From positions 6,105 to 70,104 of the forward strand of contig JAAZNU010000033.1 in NCBI GenBank assembly GCA_012798135.1: a DNA stretch of 64,000 nt. Direction: 5' to 3'. The notes beneath the pieces are model-generated. The model was not told the DNA's origin and ran no database searches. It saw nothing but the letters and a program-made list of their open reading frames with translations. The translations under genes and the position numbers were made by a program. This stretch comes from Veillonellaceae bacterium (GTDB lineage: Bacteria > Bacillota_C > Negativicutes > UBA1444). This document shows positions 1-8,461 of this stretch, in pieces (positions within the stretch are counted from its first letter, which is position 1; every line of letters starts with the position of its first letter).

Positions 1-132
1 CTTGGAAAGAATGCCTTGTTCGAGCAGGCGGGTAATTTTACGACTATGAAATCCTAGCTGCCTCAGCTCAGTTGTTCGCATTAGTCCTCCACTTTTTTTA
101 AACTCCGCTTTCAAGTTTTCATAAACAGCCAA
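1..132 (-). CDS. AbiEi-type antitoxin, N-terminal 44 residues (runs off the window)
   Basis: The gene begins with a TTG codon at 132, six bases after a GAGGTG ribosome binding site, and is open to the window edge. The residues include GGLMRTTELRQLGFHSRKIT and a following LLEQGILSK. This is the winged-helix opening of type IV toxin-antitoxin AbiEi antitoxins, which repress their own promoter and neutralise the nucleotidyltransferase toxin AbiEii. The toxin gene would lie beyond base 1 and cannot be seen. The gene follows an HNH nuclease and an McrBC pair on the same strand, so a defence role fits. The family call rests on the N-terminus only; a stand-alone AbiEi-like regulator is the main alternative. 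Confidence 0.6.
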   Translation of the reverse strand, partial: MAVYENLKAEFKKSGGLMRTTELRQLGFHSRKITRLLEQGILSK

Positions 133-144
133 GCATCTCACCTC

Positions 145-176
145 AAAATCCGCGTTTTTAATAATTAGCGGATTTT
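145..176. promoter_or_regulatory. Inverted repeat in the leader of the AbiEi-type gene, candidate autoregulatory operator
   Basis: Nine-base arms AAAATCCGC (145-153) and GCGGATTTT (168-176) are perfect inverted repeats around a 14-base AT-rich spacer. They end a few bases before the ribosome binding site of the AbiEi-type gene. AbiEi proteins are known to bind inverted repeats upstream of their own gene. That this site is the operator is inferred. A weak minus-strand promoter (TTGCAA, then TAACAT after 18 bases) can be drawn just upstream, in roughly 190-215. Confidence 0.4.
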
Positions 177-333
177 CTAGTGACATGTTATCATAAGTCT
201 TCCATGCATTGCAATCTATGCTGCAGGGATGACAAAAACCATTGAGCTTGGGCTTCATTAAAACGAATACTGGCGGATGTCCACAGAATTTTTATGAAGA
301 ACTAAAGCGCTTAACAAAAAGCTGATACCCCGA

Positions 334-374
334 GAAAAAAGTCCCCAAAGCTTTAAACTTTAGGGACTTTTTTC
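334..374 (-). terminator. Rho-independent terminator after the HNH nuclease gene
   Basis: Seventeen-base arms (334-350 and 358-374) pair with a single mismatch around a seven-base loop. The arms carry AAAAAA on one side and TTTTTT on the other, so the hairpin could work in both directions. It lies two bases past the stop codon of the HNH gene, which separates that gene from the AbiEi-type gene. Confidence 0.8.
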
Positions 375-375
375 T

Positions 376-1314
376 TCACCCAAGATAAACATTCTCGTTG
401 TGCCATTCCAAAAAATGCAGATCAGGCATCTGTTCCAGCCGTTCCGGTAGGATAATCAATTTACTGCCATGATGGGCATAGTACTCCTTGCCATTGCCAA
501 AATCTTCTTTGATACGATGGCTTACTTCTACCGTCAATAATTTATTCACTGTAATGTAGCCTCGATCAAACAACGTATGAAAATCTCGCCGGAGAAGCAA
601 GCCATTGTTGATTGCATGCGGCCCTTCAAGACTATATGGTTTTATGTGCGCGGCCTCCAAAACTGGCAGCGTTTTTTCGCCGGTAATTGCGCATCTTCGT
701 TGATAGGCTTCTGTAATCAATATCTTAAAGGCTCCTTGACCGATCCTTGGTTTTATGAGTAGCTCCGGGCCATAGCGATTATCTGCTACAGCCTCTTTAA
801 CAACCGATGACATAAACTCTCTTTGCGTGAGCCGCTCTTGAACCTGCTCAAACAGTTCCAATCCATAGGCTTCAGACGCATCATAGGTTTTCCCCTGTAC
901 TATATTACTATTCCAGTTTTTCGGCGTAGGAATCCATTCTCGTTCTTCCAAGTAAAAAGGCATGGAGAGGATTATGCAGCCGATTTGAGGATCGGGGTCG
1001 GATAACCGGTTTGTCTTTTTATATTTGTATATTCGATCTTTGAGTTCGATCAGGCTATTTGCACCGTTGGCAATGCCAAATGCCTCCCAAGCCAAAGACG
1101 AAGGAAGCATCGAGAACTTTAAGAAAAAGCCACCGCCCACAATATAATCTTTCGGACTATGTAACTTAAATAGAAATAGCTCGCCTTCATTCAATGCTTT
1201 AAAATTAGTCTGCCCGCCTGGTTTCCAGAAATTCACTTCATCACAATTTGCCTGCTTCAAAGTCTTAAACCAGTCGAAATCTGTAATCCCAACATACACC
1301 CGCATATGTATCAT
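376..1314 (-). CDS. HNH endonuclease with PUA/EVE-like N-terminal domain (COG3440-type restriction nuclease)
   Basis: A protein of about 312 residues. The C-terminal third is an HNH nuclease: C208, the AAHIKPYS motif (H223), NNGLLL (236-241) and DFHTLFDRGY (H246) follow the usual beta-beta-alpha metal order. The N-terminal part (YVGITDFDWFKTL, VNFWKPGG, GELFLFKLHSP, IVGGGFF) is the conserved companion domain of this nuclease family. It resembles small base-reading folds, which is an inference from pattern. Such proteins occur in defence islands, and this one sits downstream of mcrBC on the same strand, with a terminator right after it. The start at 1314 is chosen for a GGAAG six bases upstream; ATG at 1320 or 1305 is possible. 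The gene is AT-richer than the core genes. Confidence 0.75.
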   Translation of the reverse strand: MIHMRVYVGITDFDWFKTLKQANCDEVNFWKPGGQTNFKALNEGELFLFKLHSPKDYIVGGGFFLKFSMLPSSLAWEAFGIANGANSLIELKDRIYKYKKTNRLSDPDPQIGCIILSMPFYLEEREWIPTPKNWNSNIVQGKTYDASEAYGLELFEQVQERLTQREFMSSVVKEAVADNRYGPELLIKPRIGQGAFKILITEAYQRRCAITGEKTLPVLEAAHIKPYSLEGPHAINNGLLLRRDFHTLFDRGYITVNKLLTVEVSHRIKEDFGNGKEYYAHHGSKLIILPERLEQMPDLHFLEWHNENVYLG

Positions 1315-1342
1315 CGCCATCTTCCGTGTCAAAATGCACTTG

Positions 1343-1403
1343 GTTCGTGATTTTTTAATCCCGAGGGTGTAAAATAATCGTTTGAATCGGGTCCAGGCGA
1401 ACG
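1343..1403. repeat. Degenerate copy (C) of a dispersed hairpin-forming repeat
   Basis: This segment matches the repeats at 5176 and 8321. Shared pieces are GTTCG, a CCCGAGGGTG core, an A-run, then TCGTTTG with GTCCAGGCGAAC. It is the most diverged of the three copies and lies between mcrC and the HNH gene. On the minus strand it can still fold with G-U pairs into the same stem as the other copies. It may be a weak terminator or a relic of a mobile or duplicated segment. Confidence 0.5.
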
Positions 1404-1491
1404 TAATACGGCTTTCCGATATTCTTCTTCCTTCAGCATTCAGCTGACTCGCATACGGGCAAGACCACTGCGAGAGACGAGTTCGCGATTA

Positions 1492-2526
1492 TTACGCCAA
1501 CAAATTACTTGCCACCTTGCCAAGTTGATGTTCAATATCAGCAAAATCAGCATTCAGGTCTAAAGTCTTAACGCTTATCCGGTTCCCACTCATCATGTAC
1601 TCATTGTCTGGCACAACCTCTTCATCAGTTTTGGCATATAGCAAAACACCACTGATGTTGCCGGATTTACTGACATCCAGGTTTTTCACATAAGTGAAAA
1701 TTTGATACATATTGTTTGAATGCATTGTCCGGCTATTGTACAAACCGTTCGTCTGCATCGTATGCGCATAATACTTGGTATCGATGATAAGCGTTTTGCC
1801 ATTACATTCAAGAGTAATATCTGATTTCATCGTTGGCAAAAATTCTACGATTCCGTCATCAATATCCCAATCAATGTGTGCTGCTGATGCATGAAACTGC
1901 GGATATTTCTTGCGATAATAGTGCAACACAAACTTTTCGTAAAGACTGTGCATCCGCTGATCATCCAGGTACTTCGCCAATTTTTTTGTGCCGGCCTGTT
2001 CTGTCAGAAGCATACCGGCAATTATTAAATAGCAAAGGTTTACCAACATTTTGTAAGTTGCATTGTTGCGATGATATTTTATATTTCCCCACTGAATTCG
2101 GTTAGGATCAAGCTCGTCAACTTCACAAAAAAATATCATGACTTTTTTTAACGCCTTCTTTTGTTGCAGCGAAACCTCCGGCGAGCAAGTCAACAGCATT
2201 GCTGTCGTTTTAAGGATTTTATTCATATAGGCGTTTTCGGTGAATTCATCGCGTTCGCAAATTACTTGCTTGTTGCGCAAAGAATTCTGTTTGATGGAAT
2301 CGGATACTATGATTTTTCCAACTGGCGTGCTTCTGGTTTCAGTCACGCTTACATACTCTCTGCCCAGCCCTTTTTTGATTTGATTGGCAATGCCCTTGGC
2401 TAAGATTGCTGCAAACAAATCGCCAATGTGCTCAAAATCTTCGGCTTCAACCTTCGCATAACTATCTTCTTTTAACACCTGAAAGGCATAAGCGAGCATA
2501 TAGTAGATGTTCTTAATTTTAATCAT
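1492..2526 (-). CDS. mcrC: McrC-family nuclease subunit of an McrBC restriction system
   Basis: The protein has 344 residues. McrC carries the PD-(D/E)XK nuclease and stimulates the nucleotide hydrolysis of its partner McrB. The McrC opening (IKIKNIYYMLAYAFQVL) and the LYEKFVLHYY segment (195-204) are typical. The catalytic pattern is visible as MKSDITL (D236) followed by IIDTKYY (D249, K251). Its start overlaps the 3' end of the mcrB-like gene by eight bases, so translation is probably coupled. The family cuts DNA carrying modified cytosines; the modification recognised here cannot be read from this subunit. The gene appears full length. Confidence 0.88.
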   Translation of the reverse strand: MIKIKNIYYMLAYAFQVLKEDSYAKVEAEDFEHIGDLFAAILAKGIANQIKKGLGREYVSVTETRSTPVGKIIVSDSIKQNSLRNKQVICERDEFTENAYMNKILKTTAMLLTCSPEVSLQQKKALKKVMIFFCEVDELDPNRIQWGNIKYHRNNATYKMLVNLCYLIIAGMLLTEQAGTKKLAKYLDDQRMHSLYEKFVLHYYRKKYPQFHASAAHIDWDIDDGIVEFLPTMKSDITLECNGKTLIIDTKYYAHTMQTNGLYNSRTMHSNNMYQIFTYVKNLDVSKSGNISGVLLYAKTDEEVVPDNEYMMSGNRISVKTLDLNADFADIEHQLGKVASNLLA

Positions 2527-5017
2527 TTAACACGTCACTCAATTTAGTTGCCCATTGTTTAACTTTTTCGCGCTCATCAAACCAATACTCGCCCAAAAGC
2601 GGCAGCAATTCATAATTCACGACAGAAGCCAGCCATTGATCTGTTACCTCGCCATTCGGACAGAGATAACTGTGTCCGATTCTAAATCCATCGCCAAGCG
2701 CTTCATCTTTACTGATAAAACAGTTCAAAGCTTTGACTTGTTCAATCAGTGCCGATAATTTAGGATGATCAAAGGTATCAATCAAGGTTTTAAAGCCTTC
2801 AGAATCAAATGCGGGTTCCATCTCAAAAAAGGCAAACCGTCTTCGCAAAGCGTAATCAATCATTGCCAGGCTTCGGTCTGCAGTATTCATCATGCCAATG
2901 ATATGCACGTTGGGCGGAACGGAAAATAGTTCATTGGAATAGAGCAATCGCAGTTTCTCGCCGCGTTTGTCCTGTTCAATGAGCACCAGCAACTCCCCAA
3001 ATATTTTACTTAAATTCCCTCGATTGATCTCATCGATGACAAAGAAGTAGTCTCTTTCATCATCATCTTGGGCAATTTTACAAAACTGGTAAAACGGCCC
3101 CGGCACAAGTTCAAACCCGGTTTTTGATGGCCGAAAGCCCATAATGAAATCTTCATAACTATAGCTCTGGTGGAACTGAACCATCATGAAGCGGCTGGCA
3201 TCTTTTTCCCCCATAATGGAATAGGCCAACCTTTTGGCTGCAAAAGTTTTCCCAACGCCGGGCGCGCCCTGCAGTATGACATTTTTCTTGCACCGCAACA
3301 GACTAACCAGCACGTTGTACCTGTCATCATCCAAAAAAACTTCCGCAAGAAAATCCTTTCGTGTGTATGGTGGAAAAGTCGTGTTTCCTTCGCCTGTTCC
3401 ACCAACTTCAATCTCAAAGAGAGCTTCCAACTTTTGCACATAATCGGTGTAAGGTGTAATGTCGGTCAACACCTTCAGAACAGCTTGCCCGGGATGATCC
3501 CATTCGCCGTTGTGAGTCCAATGAATTTTTCGAATGCTTTTATACTCTTTGCGAGTTTCATCAAAAATATATTCTGATTCAATAACCCCACGCCCTAAGA
3601 TTTTATACATTCCTTTCTTGGCATATACAATGTCCCCCGGCTCCATTTCATTGGCAAATTGCCATGTGGCAAGAGCAGAATTTTTGTAAGATACTTCCCC
3701 TTTGAATAATTCTTTCATCCTGCTTTTCATTGCCTCTTTGTTTGGATACTGCTGCAAATCGCCCATTTCGTCCCAACCGAGGGCCGTGAGACCCTGCGTG
3801 TAAAATTCATCCCACTTGGCTGCATTGCTGCCTGGAGAGTAAATCCAATATCGTTTTTCAGTCTTGTCGCGTGGAACTGGATCAGATCCCGTTTCGCTTT
3901 CACGACGGTCTTTCAGAATATCAACCCATTTAAAAAAAATATCGCTGGCAATTTGATCGGATATGGCGGCAGTCCGCCCTTTTTCCGTTAGTGCCCAAAT
4001 CCCTCTGACAGTTTTATCAATGTACCCTTCATACGTCAGATAATTTCTAGCCCATGCGACTTCGTTGTCAAATTTCTTTGTTTTCGTTTCGCCGCGCACT
4101 TCATTGATTACGGCATCAGACAAATTCAAATCTGCAACAATTTGATTGCGAACCTGTTCCGGTGTCCCTGATCCGCCAATCGATTTCAAAGCGGTGATTA
4201 AGGGAACAAACCATTTCAAAAAACTAGCTGTCGAAGTTTTTCCGCCAGACGCAGCGGCGTTGCCAGCGTTATTGGAAGTAGTCCAAGCCTGGTAAGATAG
4301 TTCGGGAAAACTGCGGAGCGGGCTATCACTCTTTTCAAAACTGTCTTTACATATTGAAATCAGTTCCAAATAGATTTTTGCGTTTGGAACCTGCTTCAAG
4401 TTAGAAACCTTCAGCAACTCGGTATGATACGGGTTGTTTTTGTTGAACAAGAAACTTCTATTGGTTTGATCAAGATTCAGATATGCAAATGGGCGAACCC
4501 AAAATAAACCCATGGTTATATTCCATTTGATTCCAAGTTGACTTCGCACCTTGTCATAGCAGCCAATGAATGCGGTTTTGGAAACTTCTGATGGCCCGTC
4601 TGCATATTTCAGTGCCGCGTCGAAGACATCCCACAGATTGGATATGTCGTCAGGTTTTCTATCCGCTTTATAGCCGTAAAACCAAGCCCGCATGTTGTTT
4701 AACACTGGAATCCCATCGAAACTATCTGGCACCTTGGTCTGCACACCCAACTTGGCTCTTATCTCGTTCATGATCGCTTTGCGATTTTCATCGGTAATGC
4801 CTTTATTGAAGCAGCCAAATACGGTGAATGGACAAATATCGGCTTCTGGCACACCTTTATCCGTAAAAGGGTACTTTATTCCCAAGCTTTCGTAAACACT
4901 CTGAAGTATCGATAGTAACTCAGAACGTTTATCTTTATATAGGAATAACTTATCAGCAAACTCCATATAAAAATTCGTCCAGGCAAAGGATTCTGATATT
5001 TGTGCCGTTGAATTCAT
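2519..5017 (-). CDS. mcrB: McrB-like AAA+ restriction ATPase/GTPase with Mrr-N-like and EVE-like domains
   Basis: The protein has 832 residues. Layout from the N-terminus: an unassigned region of about 240 residues, an Mrr-N-like winged helix (about 265-350, ending WALTEKGRTA), an EVE/PUA-like segment (about 389-535, opening RYWIYSPG), and an McrB-type AAA+ motor. The motor has Walker A GAPGVGKT (584-591), Walker B FFVIDEINRGN (658-668) and the McrB signature MNTADRSLA (710-718). EVE domains bind modified bases, so this is the likely recognition unit (inference). McrB hexamers translocate or remodel DNA and activate McrC, whose gene overlaps by eight bases. ATG at 5017 is preferred because GAGGTAGG lies six bases upstream. 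Base use is AT-rich, consistent with transfer. Confidence 0.85.
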   Translation of the reverse strand: MNSTAQISESFAWTNFYMEFADKLFLYKDKRSELLSILQSVYESLGIKYPFTDKGVPEADICPFTVFGCFNKGITDENRKAIMNEIRAKLGVQTKVPDSFDGIPVLNNMRAWFYGYKADRKPDDISNLWDVFDAALKYADGPSEVSKTAFIGCYDKVRSQLGIKWNITMGLFWVRPFAYLNLDQTNRSFLFNKNNPYHTELLKVSNLKQVPNAKIYLELISICKDSFEKSDSPLRSFPELSYQAWTTSNNAGNAAASGGKTSTASFLKWFVPLITALKSIGGSGTPEQVRNQIVADLNLSDAVINEVRGETKTKKFDNEVAWARNYLTYEGYIDKTVRGIWALTEKGRTAAISDQIASDIFFKWVDILKDRRESETGSDPVPRDKTEKRYWIYSPGSNAAKWDEFYTQGLTALGWDEMGDLQQYPNKEAMKSRMKELFKGEVSYKNSALATWQFANEMEPGDIVYAKKGMYKILGRGVIESEYIFDETRKEYKSIRKIHWTHNGEWDHPGQAVLKVLTDITPYTDYVQKLEALFEIEVGGTGEGNTTFPPYTRKDFLAEVFLDDDRYNVLVSLLRCKKNVILQGAPGVGKTFAAKRLAYSIMGEKDASRFMMVQFHQSYSYEDFIMGFRPSKTGFELVPGPFYQFCKIAQDDDERDYFFVIDEINRGNLSKIFGELLVLIEQDKRGEKLRLLYSNELFSVPPNVHIIGMMNTADRSLAMIDYALRRRFAFFEMEPAFDSEGFKTLIDTFDHPKLSALIEQVKALNCFISKDEALGDGFRIGHSYLCPNGEVTDQWLASVVNYELLPLLGEYWFDEREKVKQWATKLSDVLND

Positions 5018-5175
5018 ATTCATCCTACCTCGCATACTTTGGTTATTTGTTTCCAGCACGGCTTTTTAAGCACAACTATCCAATGTAACAGGGTATACTG
5101 CTTTATGTTTTTAGTTTCCATACTCTTTCGCAAAATCCTTCCCATTCTTACCCATTTCCCGATTTCCGCGAAAAA

Positions 5176-5314
5176 GTTCGCCCCCCGGGGGTGCAAAAAT
5201 CGCCTGAACCGAAGTCCAGGCGAACATAAAGCTCACTATCCAATTTATCCTCAATCTTGCAAACCCTATTAAATCAGCTTATTTCTTCTCTATCACGGCT
5301 ACTGTCTCAACGTG
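5176..5314. repeat. Direct repeat, copy A (pairs with copy B at 8321-8461)
   Basis: By eye this 139-base stretch is roughly four-fifths identical to 8321-8461 and in the same orientation. The match runs through the CCCCCCGGGGGTGC core, the hairpin AATCGCCTG...CAGGCGAA, an AT-rich tail, and then into codons for the last dozen residues of an rlmD-like protein. The two copies bracket the GGDEF/HD-GYP gene. The level of divergence means an old duplication rather than a fresh insertion. Confidence 0.75.
5195..5223 (-). terminator. Terminator-like hairpin within repeat copy A
   Basis: On the minus strand a perfect seven-base stem TCGCCTG/CAGGCGA with a ten-base loop is followed directly by TTTTT. 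It sits about 55 bases beyond the stop codon of the rlmD-like stump, the same arrangement as at the intact rlmD gene. This supports an original role as an rlmD-type terminator. Confidence 0.55.
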
Positions 5315-5368
5315 CCATTTGATAAAATCGTAATACTGATACGCGAAATTGATGTTTTGCGGAAAGGT
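5279..5368 (-). pseudogene. 3' remnant of an RlmD/TrmA-type RNA methyltransferase gene
   Basis: Read on the minus strand, codons from 5368 give TFPQ, then about 14 unrelated residues, then WHVETVAVIEKK and a stop. The end of the intact rlmD 3 kb away is FPQTYHVECVAMIERK, so FPQ and HVE-VA-IE-K are shared. A TGA lies immediately upstream in frame and no further methyltransferase sequence is recognisable. The downstream sequence also matches that of rlmD. The stump is best explained as what is left of a duplicated or replaced rlmD-like gene. Confidence 0.6.
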
Positions 5369-5766
5369 TCAGCCCCCCCTTAAATATAAATGGAGCAACT
5401 TCTGCTGATTGATTTATCCTTTGCCCTATAAAATTGTCCGATTTTATTTTGCCATTCCACCGCCTCCAATTCCCGCTATTCCAGTAAGAACGTCTACAAT
5501 AGCGCCGAAAATTGACAAGTTTACTGGATGACTATTTATTTACTGCTCCTGTTGTAAATGGCAAAAAAATACTTACAGCAAAAGAAAATTCGATTGACGG
5601 CTTGTAGCCCACAATGTATAAACGTAAGCACCGGATAAAAAGGTGTCCATTGTGCAGGAAAAAGCCGAAGTGGCTCGAATCCTATTTTGAATAGCATCTT
5701 AAATATTGTATTCGCTTAAGAATATTGTTACGCCGACCTTGGGGCAGATGGGAAGATAAACATTGC

Positions 5767-8292
5767 ATGACTAATATTAGCTTGAAGACAAAGATGAGCT
5801 TTACGATTTGCCTTGTGGTAGTCACCTTAATGTGCCTCATGGCTTGGCTTGCAGCAAATTATTTTGAATCAAAATTTAAAGAAACAATCTCAGTTCAGCA
5901 ATCAACTTTAGTCAGCTCAATGGCAACCGAAATTGACAACAAACTCGACACCGTGCACAGAACGCTGATTGAGCAAACGCTCCTGGTTACGCCGGAGATT
6001 GCCACTAACTCAGGCAAGGCCCAGGCCTTCTTAGATCAGCAGCTCGGCCTGCAATCCATTTTTGATAATCACATTTTTTTGTTTACGCCGGAAGGAAAAA
6101 TTCTTGCTGAATCCCCGTATGTCCCCGATCGTCACAGTCTTGACTTTTCTTCGCGCGAATATATCCAAAAAACGCTTTCAACTGCAAAACCCTATATTTC
6201 AGCCCCCTACGTTTCCTCACAGGAGCATCATCACCCGAGCATTATGTGCACCGTGCCTTTGCTGGACAAAGACGGCAAAGTCGTCGTTATTATGGCCGGC
6301 GGCCTGGATCTCATGAAAGATAACTTTCTTGGAAAATTATCCGAGACGCATATCGGCCAAACTGGCTACCTGTATATTTACAACACGGACCGCACCATCA
6401 TCATGCACCCGGACCGCAACCGAATTCTGCAGCAGGACGTACCGTACGGTGTCAACAAACTCTTTGACAACGCCGCCAGTGACAATTTTGAAGGAACGGC
6501 GGATACTATTAACTCGCGTGGCCTGCCTGTACTGGCAACCTTCTATCGAATCCATCTCACCGACTGGATTCTCGCGGCCAATTATCCCACTGCCGAGGCC
6601 TATGGGCCGTTGGAACGAGCAAAGCAATACTTTTTGATCGCTGTTCTGGCCAGTATCACCGTGCTGCTCGTCTGCATCCACTTCACAGTCCGCTATCTGA
6701 CCACACCGTTGTTGCGCTTTACGCGGCATGTCGAGCAAATCTCGCTCAAAGAGGGATGCGACCGATTTATTGACATCCATTCAGTCGATGAAATAGGCGC
6801 CCTCTCTCAGGCCTTCAACAACATGGTCGTTGAATTGGACAAGAAAGCGGATTTATTGGAGCAAAGCGAACAGTTGTACCGCACAGTCGTCGACTTTGCC
6901 TCGGACCTGGCGTTTTGGCACAATCCAGAAGGCAAGATGCTCTATATCTCGCCGAATTGCGAACGCATTACCGGCTACAGTGATTTAGAGTTTTACAATG
7001 ATTCCAAACTGCTGGGCCAAATTATTCACCCTGATGACTGTTCCATCTGGCATAATCTGGCGTACAATTCCTGGCGCGCGGGTAGGTTAGACGAGGTCAT
7101 TAAACTGCGCATTATTACAAAATCCGGGGAAGTCCGCTGGGTCAATCATATTGGCCGCTACGTCTTTGACAAAAAGGGGAAATTCATGGGACTGCGGGGC
7201 AGTCTCAGTGACATCACCGAACGCCAGCAGGCCGAAAATAGATTGCTGTATTTCAGCATGCACGATTCACTAACCAGCCTTTATAACCGTGCTAAGTTCG
7301 AAGCCACCGTAAAACAGTTCAGCAGCCGCGAATATGCCCCCGTCGGCATGATGATCTGCGATATTGACGGACTGAAACTAATCAACGACACCTTTGGTCA
7401 CGACCGTGGCGACGCACTGCTGATTGCCGCTTCCTCGACCATTCAAAGTGCTTTCCGTCAGCAGGACATCATCTCACGCATCGGAGGCGACGAGTTTGCC
7501 GTTCTCTTGCCCAACACTCCAATGTCTGTGCTTGAAAAAGCGGCCCAGCGTTTAAAAGACTTAATCAATCAATACAATCAAGAGCACGATTACCCCCTCC
7601 ATCTTAGCATCTCTGTCGGCTATGCCGTTAGCGAGAACGGGACCGGACTAAACGAGCTGTTCAAGGAAGCAGACAATAACATGTACCGCGAAAAACTACA
7701 CGCAAGCCAGAGCAACCGAAGCGACATCGTCAAAGCATTAATGAATACAATGCAGGCGCGCGATTTTATTACAGAAGGCCACGCTGAACGCCTACAGGAT
7801 TTAGTCGCATCCATTGCCACGGAAATCGGCCTTTCTACCAACAAACTTGATGATTTGCGGCTGCTTGCAAAGTTTCATGATATTGGCAAAGTCGGCATTC
7901 CGGATGCAATTTTGCTCAAGCCGGGCCCATTGACTGCCGAAGAATATCTGCGCATGCAAAGTCACAGCGAAATTGGCCGCCGCATCGCCCAATCGGTGCC
8001 TGATTTATTGCCGATTGCAGATTTAGTTCTAAAACATCACGAATGGTGGAACGGCACCGGATATCCATTAGGACTTAGTGGGGACGGCATTCCTCTGGAA
8101 TGCCGCATTCTGGCGATTGTCGATGCTTATGACGCCATGACAAATGACCGCCCTTATCGAGTCGCCATGCCGCATGAAAAGGCGATTAATGAAATTCAGC
8201 AATGCGCGGGAACGCAGTTTGATCCATCACTTGTGGCCGTATTCCATCGCATCACAAAAGCTCGCCAGCAAGCGGCCACTACTCTGGAATAA
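5767..8292 (+). CDS. Membrane c-di-GMP signalling protein: Cache-HAMP-PAS-GGDEF-HD-GYP
   Basis: The protein has 841 residues. TM helices at about 11-33 and 287-308 flank an extracytoplasmic double-Cache-like sensor. HAMP (about 309-362), PAS (about 365-490), GGDEF and HD-GYP domains follow. The cyclase site is intact (RIGGDEF, GGDEF 573-577) and is preceded by an RQQD inhibitory I-site (564-567). HD (704-705) and GYP (765-767) of the phosphodiesterase are intact too. The protein could therefore make and degrade c-di-GMP; which activity dominates is unknown. ATG at 5767 is preferred over an upstream TTG at 5725, although its ribosome binding site is poor. The gene stands alone between direct repeats and is AT-richer than genes to its right. 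Confidence 0.88.
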   Translation: MTNISLKTKMSFTICLVVVTLMCLMAWLAANYFESKFKETISVQQSTLVSSMATEIDNKLDTVHRTLIEQTLLVTPEIATNSGKAQAFLDQQLGLQSIFDNHIFLFTPEGKILAESPYVPDRHSLDFSSREYIQKTLSTAKPYISAPYVSSQEHHHPSIMCTVPLLDKDGKVVVIMAGGLDLMKDNFLGKLSETHIGQTGYLYIYNTDRTIIMHPDRNRILQQDVPYGVNKLFDNAASDNFEGTADTINSRGLPVLATFYRIHLTDWILAANYPTAEAYGPLERAKQYFLIAVLASITVLLVCIHFTVRYLTTPLLRFTRHVEQISLKEGCDRFIDIHSVDEIGALSQAFNNMVVELDKKADLLEQSEQLYRTVVDFASDLAFWHNPEGKMLYISPNCERITGYSDLEFYNDSKLLGQIIHPDDCSIWHNLAYNSWRAGRLDEVIKLRIITKSGEVRWVNHIGRYVFDKKGKFMGLRGSLSDITERQQAENRLLYFSMHDSLTSLYNRAKFEATVKQFSSREYAPVGMMICDIDGLKLINDTFGHDRGDALLIAASSTIQSAFRQQDIISRIGGDEFAVLLPNTPMSVLEKAAQRLKDLINQYNQEHDYPLHLSISVGYAVSENGTGLNELFKEADNNMYREKLHASQSNRSDIVKALMNTMQARDFITEGHAERLQDLVASIATEIGLSTNKLDDLRLLAKFHDIGKVGIPDAILLKPGPLTAEEYLRMQSHSEIGRRIAQSVPDLLPIADLVLKHHEWWNGTGYPLGLSGDGIPLECRILAIVDAYDAMTNDRPYRVAMPHEKAINEIQQCAGTQFDPSLVAVFHRITKARQQAATTLE

Positions 8293-8320
8293 GGAAAAAG
8301 CGCCTCGCTCTGAACAAAAG

Positions 8321-8461
8321 GTTCGACCCCCCGGGGGTGCAAAAAATCGCCCGAACCGAAGTCCAGGCGAAAATACAGCACGCTATCAAATTTTCTCATA
8401 ATCTCGCAAAGCCAATTAAATCAACTTATTTCCTCTCTATCATCGCAACGCACTCAACGTG
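8321..8461. repeat. Direct repeat, copy B (pairs with copy A at 5176-5314)
   Basis: This copy covers the last twelve codons of the intact rlmD gene (8426-8461) and about 105 bases beyond its stop. It is probably the parental copy, because here the methyltransferase gene is whole. The repeat begins about 30 bases after the end of the convergent GGDEF/HD-GYP gene. Confidence 0.75.
8341..8370 (-). terminator. Terminator-like hairpin downstream of rlmD
   Basis: On the minus strand TCGCCTG and CGGGCGA pair (one mismatch) around a ten-base loop and are followed by TTTTTT. It lies about 55 bases past the rlmD stop codon. An alternative longer pairing between GGTTCG and CGAACC further along is possible. 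Confidence 0.6.

Larger units (their letters stand above)
5018..5766. other. Long intergenic stretch between mcrB and the GGDEF/HD-GYP gene
   Basis: About 750 bases with no convincing full gene. It holds the 5' leader of mcrB, repeat copy A with a terminator-like hairpin (5176-5314), and a 3' stump of an rlmD-like methyltransferase gene (5279-5368). Beyond this is AT-rich sequence with two tiny open frames of doubtful status (5444-5518 minus and 5614-5694 plus). No clear promoter for the downstream gene could be placed. The mix of relics suggests a recombination or insertion boundary. Confidence 0.6.

Noticed and set aside
5444..5518. Small glycine-rich hydrophobic open frame on the minus strand (about 24 residues)
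   Set aside because: It has only a TTG start, no ribosome binding site and a stop just upstream; no evidence beyond composition.
5614..5694. 26-residue open frame with a C-P-L-C pair and many lysines on the plus strand
   Set aside because: No ribosome binding site or recognised family; too short to support as a gene, perhaps a relic.
5725..5766. TTG start adding 14 residues to the GGDEF/HD-GYP protein
   Set aside because: The extension is not conserved-looking and would precede the natural basic N-terminus and first TM helix.
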